Shown here piece after piece: positions 26,931 through 38,260 of a stretch of 64,000 bases of DNA. Made by a program: the position numbers and the translations under genes. This DNA comes from Saccharomycodes ludwigii (taxonomy: Eukaryota > Ascomycota > Saccharomycetes > Saccharomycodales > Saccharomycodaceae). The DNA is taken from positions 682,001-746,000 of the forward strand of contig NC_060201.1 of NCBI RefSeq assembly GCF_020623625.1. Direction: 5' to 3'. The notes beneath the pieces were generated by a model. The model was not told the DNA's origin and made no database searches. It worked only from the letters and a program-made list of their open reading frames with translations. Every line of letters begins with the position of its first letter. Position 1 is the first letter of the stretch.

Positions 26931-29129
26931 AGGGAGAAAAAGAATAGAAACAAAATAAAAAAAAAAGAAAAAAAAAAAGCTGTGTTTCGTTTAAAGTTAT
27001 ATGATCGTCATTAATTTATATTAGATATGCAAGATGGTCTTGTTTCGGACTTTGTATTACTCGGTTAAATTTTTTTTTTTTTTTCTTCTTTTTCCTTCTT
27101 TTTTCTTCTTTTTTCTAAATGATAAATCCAAAGAGCATTTTACATATGGTGATACCAAAATAATAATAATAAAAAAAAAACACTGTAAAAAATCTAGATT
27201 ATAAAAATTGAAACAAAGGTATGCGTTAATAAATCACAAATCATTATTTTACAAGTTTGGTGTTTTGTTCTTTAAATAAATCTAATAACTGAACTTGAAG
27301 AAAAAGAGATTAACACGTTATCCCACTTAGTTTACTAAATAATATATGTTGAACATCACTTGTGATTAAAAGAAACGAAAATCTTTTAATTGGCATATAT
27401 TTGTTCGTACAGAAAATAAAAATATAAAAAAAAAAAAAGGTTTTTAAATGATCTACAACAAGTTTCATTTATTTTAAAAAAAACTTGTATGTGAGGAGCA
27501 TTCTTTCTTTACCTTTTTTTTTTTTTTTTTTTTTTTTTGTATTATCACGTTATTTATAAAAATATATTCCTTTTTATTGTTGCTTTTGAACTAAATATAT
27601 ATATATATATTAGTTATACACGTTTTGCATGAGGGAAAAAATAACCCCTGTAAAACCAATTATGTATTGGGTATTGATCATTTATTTTATTGTCCAAAAT
27701 ACAAAACCAAAGTAAATTAATAAAAAAGTTATTTTTGGATTTTCTGTGCATGATTTTTATAGAACCAATCTTAGAAAAAGATAAAAGTACATCAAGATGG
27801 TAATTTTTCTGAATTACTCGATATTATGAGGTTAAAAATTATATAGTAAGTGAGACAAGATTCATTTCATGTTATCATATTATTATATTCCTTTTTTTTT
27901 TTTTGGTAATTAAAAGCATAATTTAAAATACGAATAAATCAAAAAAAATAAAATACTATTGCATATTTTTTGAATATGATAATTTTATTTATCCAAATGC
28001 TTTTTTAATCCAAATGTTTTTGATATTTTACCCAAATGCTTTTTTAATCCAAATGCTTTTTTTTCCCCAAATGCCTTTTTTTTTACCCAAATGCTTTTTT
28101 AATCCAAATGCTTTTTTTTCCCCAAATGCCTTTTTTTTACCCAAATGCTTTTTTAATCCAAATGCTTTTTTTTCCCAAAATGCCTTTTTTTTTACCCAAA
28201 TGCTTTTTTTTCCCCAAATGCTTTTTTTTCCCCAAATGCCTTTTTTTTTACCCAAATGCTTTTTTTTCCCCAAATACTTTTTTTTTACCCAAATGCCTTT
28301 TTTTTTTTCCTCAAATGCCTTTTTTCCCCAAAAATGTTTATCTTCCTTCTTTGTCAGCAGATCATTGATAATAACGTTCATTTATTGTTAGTAATCTTGA
28401 TTTAATTATATTATTTGCATATCCAGTTATTAATGTTTTGTTAACAACAAGCGTATCTATTTACTTGCTTGCATGATTGCTAAATGCATTCATAATATTT
28501 GAATTGTTTATTAAATTCTGTGTTCCAATTAATTATAATATTACATAGATATAATTCACTCATAAATTATGTAAAAGAGAAAAAAAGAGAAAAAAAAAAA
28601 AGAAAAGAGGTACTCCATTCGATTAATCTATTTAGGGTATTTTTCATACTAAAAATAAAATAAAAATAATTGCCTTCCTGCTAACAAAATTCATAAGCTC
28701 GTGATCGAATATGTGTTCATGGTTTTCTTACCTCTTATGTTGCATTTTATTTTTTTTTTTTTCTTTTTTTCTTTCTCAATGTTTACTATTTTTTTTATCT
28801 TTTGAAAATTCAGCAATTTACCGAAATAGTTTGTACTTTTTATTTCTTTAAAGAATTTATAAAAATACAAATAAATATTACACTATATAATACAAATGTA
28901 TTAAAATTTATATCACAAAAAAAAAAAAAATAAAATAAAAAAAGATATGCATAATGACATTTTTATAAATTCTATGCATATTTATATTATTGTTGATTAG
29001 TATTAGTATTAGTACACTGATTACTTAGTAATTTTATTATCAGTAAATTCCCTATTATTCAAAATATATCTCCATATCCCGTAAAGAAAAATATCGAAAT
29101 ATGTATGCATGTGAGCAATTTCTACTCGT
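26737..29129. other. Long gene-free spacer, LSM2 promoter to the 3' flank of the first TEA gene
   Basis: About 2.4 kb without a credible gene, which is unusual in this compact region. It is extremely A/T-rich with many A and T runs (for example 26899-26925, 27068-27084, 27520-27538). Its only organised content is the minisatellite at 27992-28339. I searched by eye for tRNA box motifs and for CDEI/CDEIII-like centromere pairs and found none. Confidence 0.6.
27992..28339. repeat. Minisatellite of CCAAATGC(T)n units
   Basis: About 17 tandem copies of a 17-22 bp unit: an A/C core (AATCCAAATGC, ACCCAAATGC or CCCCAAATGCC) followed by a run of 6-9 T. The core variants alternate in a higher-order pattern, and copies differ in T-run length. 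It is open on both strands, giving FFPQMP/FFLPKC-type and KKKHLGKK-type readings, which are by-products of the repeat and not genes. Confidence 0.93.
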
Positions 29130-30647
29130 TCAATCACTAGTGTTACCAATATCATCACCATTTGATTCCACATATTTAACTATTGGTTCAAATTTACCTT
29201 TAAATATGCTCATATTTTTTTCATTCTTTTTTATCCCCTTATTAATCAATTGCAACAAGTTAATATCGCTTTCAATCTGTTGCTTTAATAGCTCACTACT
29301 ATTACGATCAACACAACTCTCCTCTTTGATCGAGGTAAATTCCTGGATCTTCCTTATTAATCTCCTCTTCAAAACTTGCAAATGCGACGAGACTTGTTTA
29401 ACCGAACGTGACTCATTTGTTTTATATTTTATGTAAATTGCAATTAGCTCATTACGTCCATACATTTTATTGTAAACATTTATCCTGCTGTAATCGTCCT
29501 TAGGTATCAATCCTAAAGCTTCTTCAAAAGCTTTACATACTTCAGCATTCCATATATTTTTGCTACTTGTTGTACTGGAAGCAGAAGAAAACGATTTTCT
29601 TTTTTTATAAGCAATATTGGCATCATTACAGGCATTAATACCACTGCTTGTGTTTAAGCTTGAACAACTCTGTGTATAATTCACTCTATCGTGGTAACCA
29701 TGAAAATAAACACTGTTATTACTGCCATAGTTTTGATAATCTAAAATATTTTCTTTTCGATTAATCGTATTGGTTGCAATCTGCATACCTATGCCGCTAT
29801 TATTATTTTCTCCATAAAACTTAAAAAAAGGTAGCAAGTCGTTTGCATGTTCCTTCTTACATATACTATTATCAGAAGCAGAAACTATTTTATCAATACA
29901 GTTCGGATCAGACTCGTTAGTATCTGGGAAAGTTATGTTTGTCATTGGGTTAATAACGTTATTATGAAATAATGGGGAAGAATTAATAGATGTGCCATCT
30001 GTTCCACCACTTTCTTTTGCCCCTTCTTCTTTCCTCCCCTTTTCTTCCTCATAATTGTAATAGCCGACATATTGGTGTTTATGATCACTATTAGGGCCAA
30101 GCTTATTAGTAACATCAGTAAAAGTAGTAGAAGCAGCAATAGCATTAAAAAAAGGTTTATTATTAAACAGATCTATGTTATTAACATCTACTGATTTGGT
30201 ATAAAAGTTGGGATACAATGATGGAGAACCATGTGTAAAGGTAGATTCGTCTAAATCATTTAAATATTGTGATTCCTCTAATTTATGGTTTATTGAACAA
30301 CTAAAAGGTTTATGATTTTCATTGTTATTATTAATCTCAGTGTTATTTATTGAAAAACTTTTCAAAGAAACTGGAAAGTAGCTTTGATAGATAGATTTAA
30401 AATAAGGAGTCATATTGTTTTCTATATTATTGTGGTTGTTGTTAATAGCCTCTTCACCAGTAGATACAGTAGTGGAGAGATTAGCAGCAATACTAGTAGG
30501 AGAATTAGCAACAAAAGTATTAATAGTGCTCCTTTCGTTATTGGTGAGGATATCTGGAGAAACATTGTTATTCACATTATCACTTTTTTGTTCCTCAGGA
30601 TACTTTGTTGGCTGTAATATTGGTTTTTTTGGCATTGAAATAGACAT
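29130..30647 (-). CDS. TEA/ATTS-domain transcription factor, Tec1-like (copy A)
   Basis: Nuclear DNA-binding regulator of 505 residues. The TEA domain lies at about residues 364-430 (NIWNAEVCKAFEEALGLIPK, MYGRNELIAIYIKYKT, VKQVSSHLQVLKRRL). The conserved recognition-helix part, SSHLQVLK, matches Tec1 and fungal AbaA-type proteins. In S. cerevisiae Tec1 works with Ste12 in filamentation and mating control. The N-terminal 350 residues are Asn/Ser-rich and disordered; a Glu/Lys-rich helical tail follows the TEA domain. It is more like the second TEA gene (39640-41286) than like remembered S. cerevisiae Tec1. It is flanked by unusually long spacers on both sides (2.4 kb downstream, 2.6 kb upstream), compatible with a heavily regulated gene. 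Confidence 0.85.
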   Translation of the reverse strand: MSISMPKKPILQPTKYPEEQKSDNVNNNVSPDILTNNERSTINTFVANSPTSIAANLSTTVSTGEEAINNNHNNIENNMTPYFKSIYQSYFPVSLKSFSINNTEINNNNENHKPFSCSINHKLEESQYLNDLDESTFTHGSPSLYPNFYTKSVDVNNIDLFNNKPFFNAIAASTTFTDVTNKLGPNSDHKHQYVGYYNYEEEKGRKEEGAKESGGTDGTSINSSPLFHNNVINPMTNITFPDTNESDPNCIDKIVSASDNSICKKEHANDLLPFFKFYGENNNSGIGMQIATNTINRKENILDYQNYGSNNSVYFHGYHDRVNYTQSCSSLNTSSGINACNDANIAYKKRKSFSSASSTTSSKNIWNAEVCKAFEEALGLIPKDDYSRINVYNKMYGRNELIAIYIKYKTNESRSVKQVSSHLQVLKRRLIRKIQEFTSIKEESCVDRNSSELLKQQIESDINLLQLINKGIKKNEKNMSIFKGKFEPIVKYVESNGDDIGNTSD

Positions 30648-32420
30648 ACCTTTCTTTACTATGGCTATAAATCGTTGGTTTTAAGATATTTTTCTAGGGC
30701 CGAGACAAAGAGTGATGGGATATGTATATTCCTCTTTTGGTTTTTTCGAGAAAGTTTGAAATAAAAAAAAAAAAAAAAAAAAAAATTAAAAATAAATATA
30801 TAAAAAAATTTTGCCAAAGGCCAAATGCTAATGGGAAAAAAAAGGAAAAAAAAGGAAAAAAGGGAAAAAAGGAAAAACCGAATCGATTTATATATTTGTG
30901 TATTCTTTTTTTTTTCTCTGTTGACTGAGGTTAAATTGAAAAACCAAACCTTAGAACTAAAAGAAGTTAATCGAATCATTGGGGAGAAAAAGCAAAAAAA
31001 GAAAAAAGAAGGAAAAGAAGAAAAAAAGAAAAGAAAAGAAAAGAAAAGGTTTTGTTTTATACTTGCTTACCAATGAGTAGTTTAATAAATATAATAGCAT
31101 AATGTTTTTATTATTATTTATTTTCTATATATTTATTTGTTTGGGTGTTTATCTATTAGAAATCATAAAATAATTTAAAATAGTAAGCAGTGAAGAATAT
31201 TTAATAGTTGATATTGTTATTTTATTCTGATTGAATTCGTTTAACATGGGAGCAGCTTGAAGTAATTACAATAGAATAATATTAGTTGTAAAACAATACA
31301 AACAAAAAAATTTATAAAACAATATAAATCATTTATTATTGAAAATATTATTTTTTAAAAAATAAATATATATGTTGTCACTACGTGTTTTCTGAGAGGG
31401 TGTTTTAGCATGTATAATAATATATATATATTACTATCAATGATATTCTAATGTTGTTGTTTCTGATTTAGTAATATTTTTTTTTTTTTTTTTTTTTTAT
31501 GATAATAATAATAATTTTATGGTATTGTTTCCAAAAATACATAAATTGGAAAATAACAATATGATAAAAATATTAAACATGTATTGAACTACTCAAGCTT
31601 ATTCAATTATTCACTTGTGGCTTTTTTCATGTTTTAGAATATTACCTTGTGATTTCAACTAATTTTACTTAAAACATTAAAAATAGAAAAAAATTGTATA
31701 TCCAAACATAGGGCAACAAAAATACAATGTTGAAGTTAACTTTTTTTTTTTTTTTTTTTTGGTAATATCACCGGCGATCATTAAAAGAAAAAAAAATTAA
31801 ATAAATAAATTCATTTTGTTAGATAATGCATGCTATATGAAAAGAAAAAAAATTTTTTTCTTTTATTTTGTTTTTTTTTTCTTTCTTACATTTATTGTAG
31901 TTGGATACATTCGTTTAGTTTTCATATTTATTTTTACCCCCTTTCTTTTAATAAATTAACAAAGATTTTCAGGTTATAAACACGAAGATTAAAACTTGAA
32001 AAGTAATTCAAACGCCTAATATTATTTTATTTATTGTTCTACTCAAAACAACCACACCAAATTTTATTTAAATTACAGGATTATATTATAAAAATACACC
32101 TACTTTTATCCTCAGTTCTAGCTGGTTAAGCCTCCTATACGAAAAATAAAACATTCAATATATTAATTACGTACTGTGGAATGTGTGCAGATCTTTGCTT
32201 TTTTTCTTTTTTTATATCACTTTTCTTAATAAATGAATAATATAAAATTACACGGAAAGATAAAACACAATATAATTCTTTTTCTGCGTCTTTTCAATGA
32301 ATACTATAAAAAAAATATAAAATAAAAGCAAATCTTTTAGAAACTTGTTTGCTTTTTCATCTTCTCTATCAAACATTGGTTAATTCTTCCGTCAATCCTC
32401 TTTGGTAAATTACCGCTTTG

Positions 32421-32451
<31 letters not shown>

Positions 32452-32844
32452 ATTATTATTTATTTTTTTTGTTTGTTTCATAAAAAATAAATTCTCCCTT
32501 ATTATATTATTCTATTGGTGAAAGAAAGAATGTGATCATCTATATACATGTATAAATCAAGCATATGCACTTGCATATCGAACGCTGTTTATAAATAATT
32601 GTTATTTGGAGTTTTTATTTTTTTTTTGTACTATTTGTTATACATAAGTATTTATTTCATTAATAATATGATATAATATGACAAAACAAAAGAGTTATGT
32701 TGCCATATTTATTAAAATACTAGAATTTTTAGTTTCTTCTATATAATAAAAAAATGAAACCATATTTAAAAATGCTCGTTCATATGAAATGTAAGTTTGA
32801 TCCTTGTTTCTGTCGGCATTTGAAAATAAATAAATATGTATATG

Positions 32845-32875
<31 letters not shown>

Positions 32876-33271
32876 CAGTTTACGGTGAAACTATTTGCGA
32901 TAACAGATATTTCTTAACACAAGAAAATATAATAGGTGGTCGAGCACATATACATATATATATATATATATATACGTGTATTTATGAAATCTCCAACATT
33001 TACCTGGTGATGATTTTTCATAAAAAATAAAAAGAAAAAAACATTTTTTTTCTTGCTGATTAATTTCTTCCTACTAGTCAATAATTGATGCTTTGCTGAA
33101 TGTTGAGTTTGTTAGTATTTCATGGTTGAACAACAGCATTAAGCTTTTTGTACAAATAGTGTAGAGTACTCATTACATTTTATGCGGTAAAAAATAGGAG
33201 CCAAGTTAGTATATATATATATATATATATATATAACTACGGAGAGGGGGAAGAAAAAAATATAATACAAT
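30648..33271. other. Long gene-free upstream region of TEA gene A
   Basis: About 2.6 kb between the TEA gene start and the tRNA-Thr, with no credible ORF. It holds purine-rich low-complexity DNA near 30835-31045, long T runs (31475-31499, 31741-31760, 32427-32450), an A run (32846-32872) and TA repeats (32957-32973, 33210-33235). A frame at 32836-33030 is Lys-run reading of the A tract and is not accepted. The size suits a multi-element promoter. Confidence 0.55.
33210..33235. repeat. (TA)n microsatellite
   Basis: Thirteen TA dinucleotides about 35 bp beyond the 3' end of the tRNA-Thr gene. Confidence 0.93.
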
Positions 33272-33343
33272 GCTTCCAACCAGAGTCGAACTGATGATCT
33301 CCACATTACTAGTGTGGCGCCTTACCAACTTGGCCATAGAAGC
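33272..33343 (-). tRNA. tRNA-Thr (AGT anticodon)
   Basis: Minus-strand 72-nt cloverleaf. Acceptor arm GCTTCTA pairs with TGGAAGC (one G-T pair); A box TGGCCAAGTTGG; anticodon stem CCACA/TGTGG closes the loop CTAGTAA with anticodon AGT; B box AGTTCGACTCT. It is nearly identical to the remembered S. cerevisiae tRNA-Thr(AGT) through the D and anticodon arms. There is no intron. A T7 terminator follows within 20 bases (33254-33260 complement). The Ty3-type element starts 14 bp upstream of the mature 5' end. Confidence 0.96.
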
Positions 33344-33356
33344 GGAACTGTTGTTG

Positions 33357-33716
33357 TGTTATGTCGCAGAGAGGATATACTGAGAGGGGCAGGGTTAGTA
33401 AACAGATTTGATACTTTGCTATTTATATCAAGGCAGATGTAATAGTTTGTTGCTTGATCTTTTATATATTTTTAACTAATAAAACTATATAACTCATCTA
33501 TTTCATAATCAACTTTCTAAATAAATCATCTCTTTATATATGATTTATTTTCACCTTTTTCCTTATGTTTGTATTAACTTTTTCTAATGTTTCTTCGTTG
33601 TCCGCTGGGCATATTTTCCTTCTTGCGGCGATCTCCGTATGTTCGGTCTTCTCCGTATTCTCGGAAGTACTTGCATCTCGTATAAAACGTGACACACACA
33701 ATTCTACTTCATAACA
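33357..33716 (-). repeat. 3' LTR of the Ty3-type element
   Basis: 360 bp, bounded by TGTTAT and ATAACA. It is nearly identical to the copy at 38261-38620 and adjoins the tRNA-side target duplication. Confidence 0.96.
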
Positions 33717-33728
33717 TCTTCCTCCTCT
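33717..33728 (-). other. Polypurine tract of the Ty3-type element
   Basis: AGAGGAGGAAGA on the minus strand, directly abutting the 3' LTR; the usual plus-strand priming site of LTR elements. Confidence 0.85.
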
Positions 33729-36700
33729 TAATTTGAAGTCTCGGTTAGCAATTGTTTATAGTTTGCTAATAAAGAGTTCAAGCGAGAACTGGGTAATAAG
33801 TTGATTTCCTCTTTTTCGTAAGTGGCAGTTAGTTCGGGATTGACATCTAACATCTTACAATAATAATTTCCTGTTGTTGTTTCATAACCTATGATGGCTG
33901 TAATTTCTGTGATTCTGTGTATTCTTTCTTCTTTCGTTCTTGGTAATTGTTTTGGGTATTTTTCTGGGTCATTGTAAAAATGTTTAATCCATTTTATATT
34001 GATAGTACGGTGTTTTTTAAAACTTGATGGTAAGTCTAATTCTACAACATTTGTACCTACTTTGACGATCTTAAATGGACCTAAATAAATTGATTGTACT
34101 TTCAAATATCTTCCCCCTGTAAAATAAGCATCTCTATGCAATAAAGCATATTCTCCAATGTGAAAATCAATTTCTTTTCTTTTAGCATTTGTAGTTTCTT
34201 CCATTTGTTCCTGTCTTAACTGTAATGAATCATTAATACGTAATGATAAAGCTTTCAAATGTTTAGTCATTTTCGTAGCATTAAAGTTTCTTGTATCTAG
34301 TTCATTAGTTGTATCTAACAACGGTGTATTTGGTGTATAACCAATATCAGCTTGAAATGGTGAAATACCAGTACTCGTAACCGGAGTTGAATTATAACAA
34401 AATTCCATATGGGGTAAATATACATCCCAGTAATCCTGATCTTGACTACAAAATGTTCTTAATAGACGGTTTACTATCTTATTCACAGCTTCAGTTTGTC
34501 CATCTGTTTGTGGGTGATTACTTGAACTGAACAATAATTTAATTCCTAATCGTTTCGTTAACTCTTCATATACGGAAGCAGTAAAACGGATATCTCTATC
34601 AGATACAATCGTTCGTGGGAAACCGTGCATTGCAAAGATATATCGGTATAAATATTCAAGTATATCTTTAGAGTTTGCTGTTTTCCTCATCGCAATCCAA
34701 TGTGATCTTTTCGAAAATCGATCGACAACTACCATAATCATATCATTATGTCGTCGTGACGGTGGGAGTCCCGAAATAAAATCAATAGACAAATCTTGCC
34801 AACGACCTGAGGCAACGGGTAGTGGTTTTAACCTGCCTTGAGTAGTATTGGCAGTCTTCTTGTTCAATTGGCAATTCAAACAGTGTCTAATATATCGTTC
34901 CACATACTTATGTAATTTCGGGAAATAAAATTTATCTGCAATTTTTTCCGTGGTGGCAGCGACACCAAAGTGTCCTCCTTGTAACATTGAATCATGGAAA
35001 GCATGTAATAATTCTCTTCTTCTGTTATTTGGCACACAAATACGTTTTTCATATAAAAGAGTTTTATCTTCATAAGAGTAGCGTTCTTTAATCAACTTTG
35101 ATCTACCAAATTTCAGTAACAACGTTTCATATTGTCTTTTGTCTTTACACTTTACCTTTTCTCTAAACTTTGAATCTAGGGTAACTAAGATTGCAGCAGA
35201 CCATGGGTCTTTTAATAAATCTTCAAACCAATCTTTAGGATTTATACTGTCTAGTTCTACAATTGGTAATATTTCTTCTGGGCGAGATAGGCAATCAGCA
35301 ACTACGTTTTTTGTTCCTTTGATATATCGTAATTCAAACGTATATTCTCCTAAATAATCTAACCATCGTGCTAATCTTAGATGGGGCTCTGTCTTATTTC
35401 TAAACGATAGCAACGAAGAGTGATCAGTATTAATCGTAAACTTTCTACCATGCAAATAGTATCTGAAATGTTTAAGATTCAATATGATACCTAATAGTTC
35501 TATTTCTCCAACTGGATATCTAGATTGTGTTTCACTTAAATGTTTTGAGAAGTATCCAATTACACCTTTTAACTTTCCATTCTCATATCTTTCTAACACA
35601 CCTCCAACATGATGTAAACTAGCATCAGATGTTAATTCATAATGGTCTCCTTCCACAAATGGCACCAATACTTGAGTTGACGTTAATGCTTCTTTTAGTT
35701 TCTCAAACGCAATTCTTTGCTTTTCTCCTAATTTTGCTTTCTTGGATGCAAAATCATATAACGGTTGTGATAATTCACTAAATTTGCTTATGAATTTCCT
35801 ATAATAGTTCGCTAATCCTAAGAACGTTTGCATACCTTTTATAGTGCTTGGCATAGTTAGCTTTTTAATAGCACTAATCTTATTTTCATCAACACTTAAA
35901 CCTTCAGCAGTTAAAACATGACCTAAATAATTTACTTTGTCTTTTACAAAATGACATTTTGACCTTTTACAGTACAAATTATTACTCTTAAGTTTCTCTA
36001 ATACTTTCTCTAGTATTTTGTAGTGTTCAGTTTTGTCTCTTGTGGCAATCAATATATCATCTAAATAGACGTATACATTCTCGATTCCATCTAATAATTT
36101 ACTCATAAATCTACTAAAATTCTTTGGGGCCGTTTTAATACCAAACGGTAATACTTCATATCTAAAATGACCAAAGGGTGTCGTGAACGACGTTAAGTCC
36201 TTTGACTTCTCGTTCAACCTTAATTGATGGTATCCTGAGTGTAAATCTAGAGTTGTAAATACCTTTGCATCACCAACTTTCGCGAATAGTTCAGTGATCG
36301 AAGGAATTGGGAAACTTTCATTTACAATACCTTTATTCAATTCTCTATAGTCAACAACTAATCTCCATGTTTGATCCTTTTTACGTACTAATATAATAGG
36401 CGCTCCGCAGGCAGCATTAGATTCTGACACAAATCCTTTCTTGATGAGGTCCTCTAGAATCTTTCTACATTCTTGCTCCATCTTGGGCGTTAACCTGTAC
36501 GGGTATAATTCTGGTGGATTAAAACCTTCTTTCAATACAATATTATACTCAAAATTTTCTGGGCCTGGATTTCCTGGAAGTTCATTAGTAACATGGGTCT
36601 GAAATCTTTTCCTTAGACCTTCTGGTAACTTCTCAAATCCATCCAACTCGTTTTCTTTTTCATTCCTTATGTCAATAGGGCATATTCTACACAAGAACTC

Positions 36701-37633
36701 GGCGTCTTGTTCTATTTGTTTCTCTTTGTCATCAGTTATCATATCTACCAAATACATATCTTCGTTTTTGACATCAATCAGTTCTTTAAACACGTCACTG
36801 TGTAACTTTATAACTGGGTTACCGATCAATAACTCATATCGGAATTTCTTAACCACATAAGCAGAAATCATTATTCTCTTATCGTTAATTTTCATTGGTA
36901 CTTTGACAAACGATACACAGGTTTCTGTTGTTTCACTTACCGCACCTTTAAACGTAAATGTATTACAAGGTTTCTCTTTTAACCCTAACTTTTCAACTAG
37001 CTTCGCATCTACAAACGAAGTAGGACTACCTGTATCGCACAAAGCTTGTACCTTTTTTCTTTTAATCTCACAATTGATAACCAATTTCTTACCAACTAAT
37101 GGTTCTTCTTGAACTAAGAACACTAGAGGAAGATCTTCCAAATCTCTCCTCTCCTCAATATCACCCGTCTTGTGATTTTCTGTCACGCAAGGTATATTGG
37201 AATACATAAAATCATCATTCTTTACAACATCATCAATAGGAGAAGCAACGTTACCCAAATAGGTATCCTTTTGAAGTGAAGTCTCGACAGAATGTTTAGC
37301 TGCAGTAGTCATATTAGTAAGTGCAGCGGAAGTAGGAACATCTTTTTGATGTATAGTAGTATCATGGTGTGGGGCTGCGGTAGTAACTCTCTTAGTTATA
37401 CCACATCGTTTACTTGTCTTGTGTTTCTTAATAGGAAGGCCTCGCATTACCAGGGCAATTAGCTCTTGCATGCTCTGGGGAGCCACAGTTGAAACACAAC
37501 TTGTTTCTTCTACAAACATTGTAAAACTTCTCTTGGAAGTTATCCTTTCTATAGGAATTCTTCCCTCCTTTGTCTCTTCCGGTATATCTTCTCCTGGCAT
37601 TCGAATAACCACGTCTTGTGTTATCGATCGCAT
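33728..37633 (-). CDS. Ty3-type pol polyprotein (protease, RT, RNase H, integrase)
   Basis: A frame of about 1,300 residues with, in order, an aspartic protease (DTGSPTSF near 203), reverse transcriptase (VYLDDIL near 531), RNase H, a zinc-binding integrase N-terminus (H-H-C-C type, HCLNCQ) and the integrase core (SDRDIRF, HPQTDGQTE). RT, RNase H, then integrase is the Ty3/Gypsy order and excludes Ty1/Copia. The frame overlaps gag by about 200 bp in a different frame; the family is known to use programmed ribosomal frameshifting to make Gag-Pol. The first Met in the frame is therefore not necessarily the real start. Confidence 0.95.
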   Translation of the reverse strand: MRSITQDVVIRMPGEDIPEETKEGRIPIERITSKRSFTMFVEETSCVSTVAPQSMQELIALVMRGLPIKKHKTSKRCGITKRVTTAAPHHDTTIHQKDVPTSAALTNMTTAAKHSVETSLQKDTYLGNVASPIDDVVKNDDFMYSNIPCVTENHKTGDIEERRDLEDLPLVFLVQEEPLVGKKLVINCEIKRKKVQALCDTGSPTSFVDAKLVEKLGLKEKPCNTFTFKGAVSETTETCVSFVKVPMKINDKRIMISAYVVKKFRYELLIGNPVIKLHSDVFKELIDVKNEDMYLVDMITDDKEKQIEQDAEFLCRICPIDIRNEKENELDGFEKLPEGLRKRFQTHVTNELPGNPGPENFEYNIVLKEGFNPPELYPYRLTPKMEQECRKILEDLIKKGFVSESNAACGAPIILVRKKDQTWRLVVDYRELNKGIVNESFPIPSITELFAKVGDAKVFTTLDLHSGYHQLRLNEKSKDLTSFTTPFGHFRYEVLPFGIKTAPKNFSRFMSKLLDGIENVYVYLDDILIATRDKTEHYKILEKVLEKLKSNNLYCKRSKCHFVKDKVNYLGHVLTAEGLSVDENKISAIKKLTMPSTIKGMQTFLGLANYYRKFISKFSELSQPLYDFASKKAKLGEKQRIAFEKLKEALTSTQVLVPFVEGDHYELTSDASLHHVGGVLERYENGKLKGVIGYFSKHLSETQSRYPVGEIELLGIILNLKHFRYYLHGRKFTINTDHSSLLSFRNKTEPHLRLARWLDYLGEYTFELRYIKGTKNVVADCLSRPEEILPIVELDSINPKDWFEDLLKDPWSAAILVTLDSKFREKVKCKDKRQYETLLLKFGRSKLIKERYSYEDKTLLYEKRICVPNNRRRELLHAFHDSMLQGGHFGVAATTEKIADKFYFPKLHKYVERYIRHCLNCQLNKKTANTTQGRLKPLPVASGRWQDLSIDFISGLPPSRRHNDMIMVVVDRFSKRSHWIAMRKTANSKDILEYLYRYIFAMHGFPRTIVSDRDIRFTASVYEELTKRLGIKLLFSSSNHPQTDGQTEAVNKIVNRLLRTFCSQDQDYWDVYLPHMEFCYNSTPVTSTGISPFQADIGYTPNTPLLDTTNELDTRNFNATKMTKHLKALSLRINDSLQLRQEQMEETTNAKRKEIDFHIGEYALLHRDAYFTGGRYLKVQSIYLGPFKIVKVGTNVVELDLPSSFKKHRTINIKWIKHFYNDPEKYPKQLPRTKEERIHRITEITAIIGYETTTGNYYCKMLDVNPELTATYEKEEINLLPSSRLNSLLANYKQLLTETSN

Positions 37634-38228
37634 TCATTATGTAATCTAAGTCCTTATCTAATTTATTCGTATTTCCAACAAGGTTACTGTCAAAATTCAA
37701 TGAAACATCCAAGTCTTCACGGCAATGTTCGGTTCTTACAGCAGCATTGACAGCATCAATTAACTTGTCAAAACGGTGCATTCTCATCAATTGGCGAGTT
37801 TGAATCTTCAGTCCTTGTATGAACAAATCAATGGCAAAATCATCTGACATATAATTACGAGGTAACATGTCATAGTACGTCATAAACTGTTTAACATACG
37901 TATCGACATCCTCCTTTTGTGAAACTCGCTTCAACTTTTCCACGATCTGGTACGAGTCTATCTTGGAACTATAGTAATCCTTAAAGTCAGCGGCAAATGC
38001 AGAGTATGTCATAGCTCTACAGTCGTTATGGTTAAAGTAGTTAGTGAACCATTGTAAAGCATTATCAGTAAGATTTTGACCTACAAAACAAATTTTCACG
38101 TAATCGTCTTTAATACCACACATAGCAAATTGGGTTTCGAAACTCAACAAAAATGCTGGAATTCTGGAAACATCCTTTTTGGCTCCAGAGAACTTAAATG
38201 GGGCGATAACAGTTAGATGCTGATTCAT
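37428..38228 (-). CDS. Ty3-type gag (capsid and nucleocapsid)
   Basis: 266 residues. The N-terminal two thirds resemble a Ty3-type retrotransposon capsid (FLLSFETQFAM, ALQWFTNYF, YVKQFMTYYDML). The C-terminal end is basic, with a CCHC knuckle (CFNCGSPEHARANC) typical of nucleocapsid. It begins 32 bases inside the 5' LTR edge, just beyond the primer-binding site. Confidence 0.95.
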   Translation of the reverse strand: MNQHLTVIAPFKFSGAKKDVSRIPAFLLSFETQFAMCGIKDDYVKICFVGQNLTDNALQWFTNYFNHNDCRAMTYSAFAADFKDYYSSKIDSYQIVEKLKRVSQKEDVDTYVKQFMTYYDMLPRNYMSDDFAIDLFIQGLKIQTRQLMRMHRFDKLIDAVNAAVRTEHCREDLDVSLNFDSNLVGNTNKLDKDLDYIMNAIDNTRRGYSNARRRYTGRDKGGKNSYRKDNFQEKFYNVCRRNKLCFNCGSPEHARANCPGNARPSY

Positions 38229-38247
38229 TCTTGAAATTTAATTTTAG

Positions 38248-38260
38248 CGGCGCTACCAGG
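38248..38260 (-). other. Primer-binding site for initiator tRNA-Met
   Basis: TGGTAGCGCCGCT on the minus strand, complementary to the 3' end of yeast initiator tRNA-Met (ending in CTACCA). It starts within a few bases of the 5' LTR. This is the primer used by Ty1 and Ty3. Confidence 0.9.

Noticed and set aside
28014-28391. Overlapping 117-125-residue ORFs on both strands in the minisatellite
   Set aside because: They consist wholly of the tandem repeat read as FFPQMPFF or KKKHLGKK-type peptides; no gene-like composition, start context or domain.
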